From assembly GCA_001598975.1 (NCBI GenBank), contig BBXU01002659.1, forward strand, positions 1 to 60,887: DNA of 60,887 nucleotides. The letters are read 5' to 3'. A model generated the notes under the pieces. It did no database searches. It was not told the DNA's origin and saw only the letters and a program-made list of their open reading frames with translations. Of this stretch, positions 1 to 10,500 are shown one piece after another; positions within the stretch are counted from its first letter, which is position 1; every line of letters begins with the position of its first letter. Origin of the DNA: Parachlorella kessleri. Lineage: Eukaryota > Chlorophyta > Trebouxiophyceae > Chlorellales > Chlorellaceae. The position numbers and the translations under genes are program-made.

Positions 1-10
1 CCACCCCACC

Positions 11-27
11 CCACACACACACACACC
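11..27. repeat. CA microsatellite
   Basis: A short run of alternating C and A, about eight dinucleotides, inside a C-rich stretch at the window edge. It lies upstream of the first recognisable exon, in a probable intron. No function is inferred. Confidence 0.7.
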
Positions 28-127
28 CCGCGGCACCTCTTTGAACTGACTGGCTGACTGAGCGACGGGGACCCCAACTCAACCCACCTCCTCGGCTCCC
101 TGCTTCCTTGTTGCTTCTCCACTGCAG

Positions 128-3100
128 AAGTCGTCGCTGCGCGCCTCCGCGTCCACCGGCAACCTGCAGCGAGGCCCCTTCTCCAGTTCCCCGCCCAAGC
201 GCCCTGCCAACTGGCCGCCCCCGCTGGCGCCGGTGGCGGAGGGGGGCGCCAGCCAGGCAGAAGGGGGCGGTGGGGTTGCTGGCATGGGGGGGACAAGGGG
301 TGCCGCCCGGGGCCGGGGGCGAGAGCGGCAGCGGCCGGGGGAGGGGCTTCCGTGGCTTCCCGCCGCCGGAGGCCGCGGCGGCGCCGGCGCCGGTGTTGAG
401 CGAGGAGGAGGGCGGCCGGCGGGGGCGGGGTGGCGGCGCGTACAAGGCGCTGCTGGAGGCCGCAGGGCGCAGCCTGCCCCCAGCAGCGACGCAGGCGCTG
501 CCAGCGGAGCAGCAGCAGCAGCAGCAACAACAAGAAGAACGGCGGCAGCGGCAGGAGGAGGATGAGGGCCGGGCGCCGCAAACGCAGCAGCGCCAGCAGG
601 CAGAGCAGCAGCAGCAGCAGCAGCAGCGGGAGGGCATGGGCTGGCCAGGGCTGCCGCCGCGGGGCCCGGCAAAGCCGGCCGCGGCGGCGGCCCCACAGCA
701 GGCGCAGCAGCCTCAGCACACGCCGCAGGCCGGGCGCTCCAAGCGCGTCAGCTTTGGGGGCGCGGTGGAGCGGGAGCAGGAGAAGCCGCCCGCGGGCGCT
801 CCTGCTGCGCCTGCTGAGGCTGCGGCGGAGCCGATGGCAGTGGGTGGCGGCACGGAGGGGGCGGGGGACCACCACAAGGGGCCCATTACGAACCCCCAGG
901 AGCTGGAGAGCCTCATGCGGCAGCTGAAGTTTAAGAAAGACCAGGGGCTGTCGGCAGGTGAGCGCGTGCCTGGGTATGATGCTGCACTGGGATGCCCCAG
1001 AGGGCTGGGGGAAGTTTGCTAGTATTGGTGGCAAGTAGTGCGAACAGGGAGTAACTGCTTTGCTATACTGATAGGACTGGATGCAGAGTGTGCCTAGGTC
1101 TTGCCCAAGTTCTGATCCAGCTGTTCTCTCCCCAAGTTGAGCTAGCCTTATCCGGCGGGCAAGGTCCAGGAGTTGCACGGGCCGCTAGCAGGTTAGCAGG
1201 TGTGTATGGAAGAATGACAATGTCGCACTGAGTGTGGTATCCCACAGCCAGTGTGCAACTACCCTACTTCCTGTCTCCCGTCGAGACACCATGTGGGCGG
1301 TGTTGCTGCGTCTGCAGAGGCGCTGGCGACTGGGCTGCAGGGGCTGGGGTACGACCTGACCCCCAGCGAGGTCAAAATCCTCATCAATGAGCTGGACAGC
1401 AACGAGGATGGGCAGGTGGGGGCGCCCGGGGTGTGGTAGGGCCTGGGTGCTGATTCAGGGGGGATCTGATTGAGGAGTGTGTGCACGCGTAGGGGTGTGA
1501 GGACACTCGTCAATGCGCTGGACAGCACCGATGATGGGCAGGTAGGGACCTGGTGCGTGTTAGGACTGGGTCGCCACGACATCTGCAGGCTAGGACTGGC
1601 TCTGTAGGTCCCACGCTTAAATCAGCACAATTGGACCTGGGTGCTGTGTGAGAGCGAGGGGGTGTGCGGGGCGTCCGTTGGGGTGTCAGGAGTTGCATTG
1701 GGAAAGCTGGGCAGGAGCGAGGGATGAGCAGGCAGGGCAGAGTCCCTGGGATGTGTGACTCGGTGCTTGGGCGCATGAGGCTGGCGGGAGGGGTAGGATG
1801 GAGGACCCTTGTCTTTTTCTGCGCTGGAGGTCTGTACGGTCTTGTCGTCCTGCCTTGGTATCTGGGTCATGCACGCCTGCGCTAAAGGTACAGTGCCCTC
1901 TGAGGTCTTTGGTTCCCACATGTGCTACAAGTAACCCCGATTTGAAAATCCGCCCAGCTACTGTGCTCAGCTCGCGGCGCACTTCCAACGCTTTAAGCGC
2001 AGAGGTGGGCTGCTTTCTTGCTTGCAGGTCCAGCCGCACGAGTTTATCGCCTCCCAGCTGGACTGGACCACCCTGCAGCAGAGCAACAGGTGGGCAGATG
2101 TTTCCCGCATTAACTAAGGGGGGAGGGGGGAGGGGGGGGGCACAGGTTTAGGGCAGATTCAACCCACTTGGTTGACTACCCCATGCCGGGTGGCGCCCTA
2201 CCCACCCCCTCGATGGGGTCTGGCACCCTAGTACAACTTGACCGGTGCACACAGTAACACAGTAGGGCCGGCGCCCGGTGGCGATGTGGTGATGTGGGCC
2301 ACTGTCTGAGTTGCGCGCTGGCGCCTCGATACAGAAGTGGCGCGGGCTGGCTACTGTGACGTGCGTCACATCCCTTGGCTGGATACCCTGCATTGACTGG
2401 AACTTTTGGAGCTACTGACTCTTCCAGGTGGCACCTGGCTGCGCCTGTGACACCCAGCGGGCGGACATGGCCCTACCATTACTCCCACCCAACCCCCCCG
2501 TCCCCCCCCATCACACGCCGGCATGGTCGGTGCAGGGAGCTGTGGCTGGAGTGTGCCCGCCGCGCCTTTGCGTCCCTGGACGCCAACTCCGACGGCCGCC
2601 TAAGCTTGGACGCCGTGCTGGCCACCCTGCGCTCCAAGCTGCCCGCTGACGAGGTGGACTATGCCGTGGAGGACGCGCTTGTCGAGGCTGGCTATGCAGG
2701 TGTGTGCGCTGATGGGTTTATGCAGGTTGCAGAAAGTGATTGCACCATCATCACGGGGGCGTGGCGGAGTGCAAGTGGGGGCACTGTGTGCTCGCTGGGT
2801 TGTGGCTCTGGCTGAAGGAACTCACTCCTCAATGCAAGGATGTAAGCCGAGCATGGCATTGTGTATGTGGATCTTTGTATCAAACCAGACGCTAGAAACA
2901 ATGCTGTGCTGGCCATGCTGTGCTTTGTGCTGCACTGCCTGCTGCCCACTTGAGGTGCTAGGTGATGGGGAGTGAGGCTGGCCCAGCAGGAAGTGGGGGC
3001 TGCAAGTAGCTGCCAGCCGGCTCGTTCACAGCATGTTTCGTTCCGCCGCGCCAGCGGCTTGCCTGGTATCTGCTTGCGCCACAAGCACAGGTACACCCGG

Positions 3101-3825
3101 GGCTCTACTTCATGTTATTGCTTCGCCTGACCCTCCTGCCTGCCTACCGTCCTCGGCTGCAGATGCCGACGAGATGGACTTTGAGGGCTTCCTGCGCATG
3201 GTGCAAGTGGGGTCCCTGGACTCCCTTGATTCCCTGGACCAGTACGACCCCCGGCTGCGGACGGCAGGCATGGTGGGAGAGGACATGAGCAGGTGGGCGA
3301 GCTGCACACCCTGGAGCGCCTGGACCTGTTTGGGAGTCCAACTGTGCATGCGAAGCCGGCGTTTTTGGAGGTTTTGCCACCACGCATTGGTCAAGGGCAG
3401 CTGTGCCGCCTACCCTGGTGGATTGTGTTTAAATAGGACGCTCGGTACCAAACCACAGCTTTTGGCGTTGCAGCACGCGGGGTGAGCTGCAGGGCAGCGC
3501 ATTTGTTGGGATTCGCAGCCTGTCGCCTGTCGCCTGTTGCCTGCTTTTGTGGATGTTGCCCTTTTGCATCAGGGCTGCAAACCGGTGCTTGCCAGGTGCT
3601 GCAGGATCCTGTTTGTTCAGCGCAAGCGGGGTTGGGGAGGCGGTGCGGTTCAACACATCCTCGCGTCACCTCCTGCTGAGCCTGCGACATTTAATGTGGC
3701 TCTGCACATATCTTCTGGCAAGTGTCTACCTTCTCTGCTGGTGCTGAGTTGTTTCGTCGCTGTGACTGCGCAGGCTGGAGAGCGTGCCAGAAGACCCTTC
3801 CGGCGGCAGCCCAAGGGCGCGATAG
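128..3825 (+). CDS. EF-hand protein, probable calcium-dependent protein kinase C-terminus (5' partial)
   Basis: Exons seen: about 128-957, 1318-1415, 2028-2089, 2536-2699, 3163-3292, 3774-3825; phases match at all five joins. Exon 1 is a Gln/Ala/Gly-rich linker with two poly-Gln runs and ends in ELESLMRQLKFKKDQGLSAG, the type of helix that precedes the EF-hands of plant and algal calcium-dependent protein kinases. A canonical EF-hand loop, DSNEDGQVQPHE, is split by the 1416-2027 intron. A second loop, DANSDGRLSLDA, lacks the acidic residue at position 12. A third, DADEMDF, is partial. The tail carries the repeat SLDSLDSLDQYD. No kinase domain lies inside the window; it would be upstream. Exon 1 is read in one frame near its start and another near its end, with the switch at about 270-390, so a small intron or a base error is likely there. 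The kinase assignment is inference from the C-terminus; a stand-alone calmodulin-like protein is the alternative. Confidence 0.7.
1028..1160. repeat. Dispersed repeat, copy 1
   Basis: This intronic stretch resembles 59629-59745, almost 60 kb away. Shared blocks include GTAGTGC-AACAGG-AGT near the left end and TCTCTCCCCAAG near the right end, in the same order and at similar spacing with small indels. It may be an old short interspersed element. No ORF is seen. Confidence 0.5.
1490..1580 (+). pseudogene. Relic copy of an EF-hand exon end inside an intron
   Basis: This stretch repeats the 3' half of exon 1318-1415, its donor site and the first intron bases. The real exon reads VKILINELDSNEDGQ before its donor; the copy reads VRTLVNALDSTDDGQ before GTAGGG. 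The upstream AG at about 1490 would give an immediate stop in the required phase, so the copy does not look like a working cassette exon. It is probably a decayed local duplication. Confidence 0.65.
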
Positions 3826-4608
3826 GGTGGCTGTTTCTTGGGTGCAGTGCTGCCTGTGACAGAGGAGTGAATATCAGTGATCCATGGCAAGCATGCCAGC
3901 AACACTACAGAGGTTCACAGTGAGAGGCCTCACAGAGCCTTGCCTGGGACGCTTCTTCGGCACGGGTAGGTGTTGTACTGGCTTGGGACTAGGCTTGCCA
4001 GCCCCAGCCAGCTTCTTTGACTATGGGTGGGGTTCCTGAGTTACTCGAATGGGTACTCAGTGAAGTCTAGATGGACTTTACATGCAGTCAAAATTGGTGC
4101 CCTTTTAGAGAGGAAATCTGGCGTGACGGGTCCATGAAACAGGAGAGAGCATGCTGGAGAGCAGCATGTGTGGAATGGGCCGAGGCCCCGGTATATGTAT
4201 GGAGGAGGAAGGGAACTACTGTGACTCAGGCTGTGGCTGACTTTTTGGCCCAAACCCGTTTTCTCACCAAGTGGAGCAGGCTGGTCAGCGGAGTGCGCTC
4301 ACGGCTGGCACCCAAAGTGGTGGTTATGTGTCGCTGGCAGACTGCCACAAGGCGCCAGTACTCCTACACATCCTGACCGTTCTCCATTACCTAAGTAAAT
4401 GCCAACCACCTGGACATCTGTGCATTCAGCACAAACAGCAATGCTAGCAAGCCATGACTCATCGTGCCAGCGTGGAGCCACCTCAGCCGGTTCAGGGGAC
4501 CTCCTCAGCAGCATTTTGAAGCGGGCGACCTATATTAGACTGGAACCCTATAGGTGCAGTAAGGCCTTGCGGGCGCAGCTTCAGATGGGAAGCAGACTTG
4601 CCTGGAGC
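3826..4608. other. Intergenic, CDPK-like to DnaJ-like gene
   Basis: This covers the 3' untranslated region of the upstream gene and the 5' region of the downstream gene. An open frame with an ATG at 4399 runs in frame into the DnaJ-like gene, so part of it could be coding or 5' leader. Nothing else is recognised, and no TGTAA poly(A) motif was seen. Confidence 0.4.
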
Positions 4609-6147
4609 ATGAATCTTTTTGCTGAGCACAAGCCACTGTCTCCTCCTGCCAGAGGTTCTCGCACGCCATGCTCGCCTCCTTCGGTCTTGCCTCGGATGCC
4701 GTTCGCACACGGGCGGCAAGCTCGCACAGTGAAGGTTCAGGCCCAAAAAACCGCTGAGGAGCCGCAGGAGGTAACCGATCATGTAACCTACTGGTTAGGG
4801 ACGACCAGCAACAGGTCGGAACCCCAGCCGGGTGGGGGCCGGGCTCACTGGAACAGATATTTGTGTGTGCAGGCCACGACTGCTCCCCCACCAAGCCCTC
4901 CACCTAGCGGCAACGGCGCAATAGATACCCTCTCTCGACTGGTCGGGGTGCTCCTTGTGAACGTAAGCACCACTTGGGCCTTCGACAGTGCTCAGCCGCA
5001 GCAGCACAGGGCAGGCTCGTGTGTCCCTTATCATTGAAGTATTACTACCTCGCACCGTCAGCAGCGGGCCCGGCGAGTGGAAAGGTGCCGCTTGAAACCC
5101 CATCTTTTTGGCTTGGGCCTGCAGGCGTCCTCCTTGAGGGAGCAGCGGGGCCTGGCGCACTGCTTGCAGTGCAAGGGCACAGGTACCGTGGAGTGCAAGG
5201 GGTGCAAGGGCAAGGGCGTCCTACCCAGCAGCAAGGTGGGTGGTTGCTATAGGGTGCTCTGATTCCAAGGGTGGACTGCAATGGCGGTGGAAGTCCAGCT
5301 GCTGTGTCAATGGACACAGGGAGAGTGGGACCAGAGTGGAGACACAGGCAGAAGTGGTCGATGGCGATTCGTTTAGGGGGTGCTCTAGCCGCATTTGGCA
5401 CAACTTTGTGTAGTCCTGCTGGAGCGCCAGGTAGCTTGTCCCTGCACCTAGATGCGGGCCCAGCATGCAGCGCCCTGGTTTGCTGGTTGGTACGGCGGCA
5501 TTTCGTGCGGCGCATGGTGTTACTGCTGAGAGGGCTGATGGGCAATGCCTGTCCAGACATGGAGTGCTGTCTCTAGTGCAGGTCCAGCGGCACTCGGTGC
5601 GCCGCATGGTGTCCCAATTGGAGGGGATGGTGGGCATAGGCAGCCCCATTGCCCACGACAGCAACTGGCAGATGAGCAACAGGCAAGTGGCGAGGCCTGC
5701 AGGCGGGGTGGGCTCTTGCTGGGTGCTGATGGCGGTGGGACGTTTGTGGCCCAGGCACCGAGTGCGGCTCAGCATCCACAGACCAGCGGCTGCGTTTAGA
5801 ACACTGCTGTGGGACTGGCTTTTGTAGGGCACCACCTGGGTTCTTGCTCAGGTTTCCTGTAGGCCTTGGGGGAGTGGGTCCACCCTCCGCTCTGTGTGCA
5901 CCCACCGCCAGCGAATCCAGAAGCACATGCCTTCCCCCATGCCTCGTCCTGGTCTGACTGTCGCTGTCTAGTGGCATTCAACAAGCAGTCTAAGGATTGG
6001 TGGAAATGGTAGTGCGTGGTGGGTGGATCATGGGTGTGGACCCCTCTTATGCGGCACTCCTCATGCAGGTGCCAGAAGTGCCGCGGCACGGGGCGCTGTG
6101 TGTGCTCCTACTGTCAAGGCGCAGGCGCCAGGGCGCCCCAGCGCTGA
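4609..6147 (+). CDS. DnaJ-type zinc-finger protein, predicted plastid (BSD2/LQY1-like)
   Basis: Exons 4609-4770, 4873-4962, 5125-5235, 5582-5682, 6069-6147; 180 residues from the Met at 4609. The N-terminus is rich in Ser, Arg and Pro and reaches RTVKVQAQ at about residues 37-44, as expected of a chloroplast transit peptide with a cleavage region. A zinc-binding half-site follows: CLQC at 97-100 and CKGC at 108-111. The second half-site is CQKC at 156-159 and CSYC at 167-170. CxxCxGxG repeats without a J domain are known from BSD2, LQY1 and PSA2, plastid chaperones or thiol-disulfide proteins that assist Rubisco or photosystem assembly; which one this matches is not settled. The second half-site is only reached by splicing 5682 to 6069 with a GC donor (GCAAGT at 5683). 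Upstream in-frame Mets at 4399 and 4585 are alternative starts. Confidence 0.75.
5490..5555 (+). pseudogene. Relic copy of DnaJ-gene exon 4 inside intron 3
   Basis: In the intron just upstream of exon 5582-5682 a stretch translates as RRHFVRRMVLLLRGLMG, close to QRHSVRRMVSQLEGMVG in the real exon. The flanking introns also resemble each other: GTGGGTGGTTGCTATAGGGT after exon 3 resembles GTGGGCTCTTGCTGGGTGCT after exon 4. This fits an old tandem duplication of exon plus intron whose first copy has decayed. Confidence 0.6.
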
Positions 6148-7555
6148 AGTGGTCGGGTGTGCTTTCTTGGGCATCTGAGTACTGTATAGGTATGCAGGGC
6201 AGTTGCCACATTGTCAGCAGTCTGCGTGCGCGTAGCCCCAATGTTTGATGGGGTTTGTGATGGCGGCCGCACTGTGTGTGAGGAGATTATTTCGTGGTGT
6301 ATATCTGACGTTTTTTGCAGTGTACTTTGTTCCTTGAAATGCAGCACATGATGTGCAGCCTCGGCCTGTCTTGCGTTTCTGAGCACAGAAATTTCAGCTT
6401 GGTGTGGAGTGTTGTTCTGCTTTGGTTCGTGTGGGGGCTTCTTAGTAGAGATTCAAATTGCTAGCCACGTCTACACATTTGCACTGGCAGGGTGGGCTTA
6501 CTATAGGTGTTTCAGACGTGAGAGACGTCACTGTGTGTCTCTGTGGGAATGGCCTCATGTCTGGCAGAGATGATGAGTGAGAGAGGGCGAGCTCATGTGC
6601 CATTTGCTGGACCGGTCTGATGTCTTGTCTATACAGCCTTCTTGATGGAGGGGGAAGCATGTTCTCTTTCTGTTCTGTTTTTGTCAGAGCAAAACTATGG
6701 GCCTGTCCAGTTGTGCAGTACTGGTCTGTGCCAGCTGCGTGTCGAAGTGAGTACATGCATGGATGGTGGGTTGGCATGCAAAAGCCTGGTTATCTTTGAG
6801 ACAAGATGTGTAGAACAACTGCGGTCAGTCTGGTCACACGACTGTTGTAGAGGCAGCGGGGCACCACGTGGAAGGAAGGCTGGACACCACCAAGTCCAGT
6901 TTCGTGACCCTCCTGTAGCATCAGTAGCTTGTACTATCAGGGGTGCTTGCTCATAGCTGACAGAAATCAACATAAGCCTGGTGCTGAGCAGAGAGGTAAT
7001 CAAGCAGGGGATGCCGTGCCCTATGTGCATATAACGTGGTACCCAGGATCAGGATTCAGGCAAGCCCCAGAGCATACCTGCACATAGGCCCGTCAGAACA
7101 GTTCACTTCGACCTCTCCTCAGCACTGCCTGCCACCATAAACACATTGGATCAGTCCACGGATGCTGTTCGTCCAAGGGAGCTGGCGCCAAAATGTTGAC
7201 CCATGCTATCTGTCCCAATCTCATGCACGTTGCACCCTCCGCTACTCGAATCGTCGGCAGCCCTGAGTAGCTGTTGCAGGAACTTGCAGACGTTGACCTT
7301 AACCGCTTTTTAAGCTGACCCATCAAGAGGAGATCAGGACGCCATCCAGCTTTCATCTAGGGGCATAGGGCTCTCCTTATGAAAGGCCCACGTTTGGTTC
7401 CGGACTCATGCAGCTCAGGTGGGGTGTTCAGTCAACGGGAGTGAGACGCTCTCCTTGCTATAGTAACATGCACGCAATGTGTGTACAGCCTTGTGGCAAA
7501 TGAGTTGAGAGAGGCTCCTGCTCAAGTTTTATGCTGGCTCCGGGGCTGTGTGCAG
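6148..7555. other. Intergenic, DnaJ-like gene to MFS gene
   Basis: About 1.4 kb of lower-GC, T/G-rich sequence. It should hold the 3' end of the DnaJ-like transcript, a promoter, and the first coding exon of the MFS gene, which I could not place. The frame leading into 7556 is open only from 7445 and has no ATG, so the start must be in a separate upstream exon. Confidence 0.4.
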
Positions 7556-10500
7556 GCCTTCTATGCGTGCTACTGGGGCGCTGGAGTGTTCATCCAGGTA
7601 CAGGCAAGGTGCCCACCCCAGACGGAGGCACATGCCCCAGCAAATTACACACCTGACCTGCTGCCACGCTCACGGCCAGTCTTATTATGTGGATAGCACT
7701 GACATGCTTGCAAGCTTGCTTACTTACTTACACGCCAGAGTGGTCCACAGTTTCTTGGTGCAGCCTTACTTGTCAGTGCTATGGCGTGCCGGCCTAGGAT
7801 TCAGCGGCTCGCAGGTCGGCATACTTTCCTTCATCCGACCCTTGGTTGCCGCACCCTCAGGCAAGAAGGACTTCGGCAGGCGGCCATTACACTTACTGCA
7901 CCCACCTGCGCAACAGCCCCACTGTCCTTGTCCTGACGGACGTTACATGCGACGATCGGTTATTGCATTGTCAAGCCAGTGGCAGTGGTCACAAGTCACA
8001 GTGACCGACAACGAAGTCGAAATTCTTGAGTCAAGCTAAATCCCCTCTATTATGTACAGCGCAGGGCAGTTGCTGTCTGCCCTGGCGGACGCCCGGCAAG
8101 TGCACCGCTGGGTGCTGCTGGCTGCTTTTGCCGCCGCGCTGCTGTGCCGTGGTGGCATGGCCTTTGCAAGCAGCTTTGGGGTGCATGTGCTGCTAGTTTT
8201 GCTGAGTGAAGCAGGCAACAGTCCAGTGGTGATTCTGACCGATGCATCCGTTGCAGCTTCGAGCGTAGATGTAAGCCAAGCTATTGGCCTGTCAGCCCAC
8301 CAGCCTGCTTCGGCTGCCCTGGATGGGTTGTGGCAAACCCTTACACCTATGCACGCGTTTGCTGAGTTGATCTTGCGAACTTACGATTGCAGTGCATGCC
8401 AGATGGGTGATACTTCACTTTGCGCGTTACGATCTTACATGGTTTGTGCTCCCTATGTGCGCAGGACGCTGGCTTTGGGCGGCGTCGGCTGTTTGCCTCC
8501 TTGTGTAAGTGATGCATGAGTTGATCCTGTAGAATATCGCTGATTTCTCACTCGCCGCTCTGTCCCATATCTTATCATTCTGATGTTCCTACATGGCAAG
8601 AAGTGCGGCTTGATGCTGGTCAGAAGCCTGGGGTTGGGTGGCACACGGGCTAGCTAGTGGTTACCTAGTCAGGGCCCGCAAGCCTCTGCACTTGAATGCT
8701 CTGTGTCACCTTACTCTTAGTGAGCAAATCAGCACTCTGATAGTGATGACACTGACTAGGCCAACAACCCGTTAGACTGTTTTCCTGCCCTTGCAGCCTG
8801 GGGCATCCTGGCTCCAATCACAGGCTGGGTGCTGGGCAGTCATGGGATGAAAACCAACATCCTCTGCTATGTTGCCCTAGGCTTGGCTGCTGCTGCACCT
8901 ATGTGGCTGCTGCCTGTTGAAGCGCTGGCGGGGAAAGCCAGCACAGCAGACACAGCGGTCTCAGCAGCTGAAGCTAGCAGTGCTGGTCACGTTGATGGCA
9001 GCACACGGGCGAGCTCTCCAGCACAACAAAAGCTGCATGAGAGCTCTGACAGCGACCTGCTGCCTGAGAATGGTGTCCAGGCCAGAGGTGGTTCTGACAG
9101 CGAGGACACCGCAGACTTGAGCCAGCACAAGTCACAAATGGGCGCAAGAGCGGGGCCCGAGGAGGTTGGACAGAGCCTGCTGGCTCTACATGAGCAGGAT
9201 CATGGAGTGGACCTTGAAGGAGGCAGATTGCAGGTCAGTTACAGAGCCACCCTGGCAGTGTGGGTGTTATCGGCAGCCTTGCATGGTAGTGGCAGCACTG
9301 TGAGCACACAAGTTTTTGTGATGCACGGGTGCTGGCGCTGTCGCGCATCCTTGCTGAGCGTGCACCGCATTTCAGCACCTATCCAACAGCTTGGTGCGAT
9401 GCCAAATGCCTAAAATGTTTTGCCAGCCTTGGTGGGTCTCTCCGAGGGAGACGGCAAGTCATGCTGACTGCAAACCCTGAGCACCTGCGACGTGCAGAAC
9501 ATCCCTTCTGGCAGGCATGTTTCCGGCGGAGACGACTGGGTCATTCCGGCAGTCAGCCAAGGGCTAAGGTCACTGTCCTGCCCAGGAAAAAGACATCCCA
9601 TGCCTGTCATGAGCACCACTAGCAAGGACGTGGATGCCGCGCTGACACCAATGAAGTGCCAGCGCAGCGCTTCAGACGCAGGAGGCAGCGTGGGAGAGGC
9701 AGGTTCAATGGTGAATGCCCTCCCAAGCCCTGCAAGTGACGGAGGCCCATTCAAGACTGCCATGACAGCAACGTCACTCTCCTGTTGCAGCCGCAGCGCT
9801 TTAGCCTGCCTGGGTCCCACGGGCCTTGCTGAGACTTGCTCCCTGGCTGAGCAATCTGATGCTGTGGTGATTGGTCCGCAGCATGAGCAGCAATCCCCCT
9901 TGGCAGCAAGCTGTTCTGGCTCAGAAATGCAACCTTCAGGCTGTGAAGCGGTGGGCAGCAGTGCTGCTGTTGAGGAGGGATTTGGTCGCAAAAGCAGGCG
10001 ACGTTCTGACAGCGGCCAGTGGGCAGCGAAGCCCTCCCTTGTGTCCAGAGGTCTGTCCTCCCTGCGCCAGCACAGCGTGACGATTGCACTGCTGCCTGGC
10101 AGCCGCAAGTACAGCCTCCTCCCACTGCAAGAACCCTCGGAAGGTAGGGAGAAGTGGCCAGGCGGGGGGCAGCCCTGGTGTGTAGACACACCTCGGCATG
10201 CAGTAGGCCGCACGCTCAGTGCGGTTGGCAGCCGGAGCGCACGCGCCGCGCACAGCATGGTCCGCTCCCTTAACACGCTTTGGGCAGCGGGCAACTTGAG
10301 TGGCATGGGGCTGCCGGAGAGTGCTGGCCAACCCCTTGCTCCCAGGCAGCTTGCTGTAGCTGTGACGGCAGCATTGTCGGGGCCTTGCAGACCGGAGGAG
10401 CGGCCCCTGCTGGAAGCCGGGCTGGCAGAAGGTACGACCGGCACACATGCCTCCCAGCTTGCCGCATTGACAAACAGCAGTGACAATGAGGCCAATGAGG

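Noticed and set aside
79..696. 205-residue minus-strand Ala/Pro-rich frame at the window start
   Set aside because: It is a shadow of the Gln/Gly-rich exon of the CDPK-like gene, with no domain or splice evidence.
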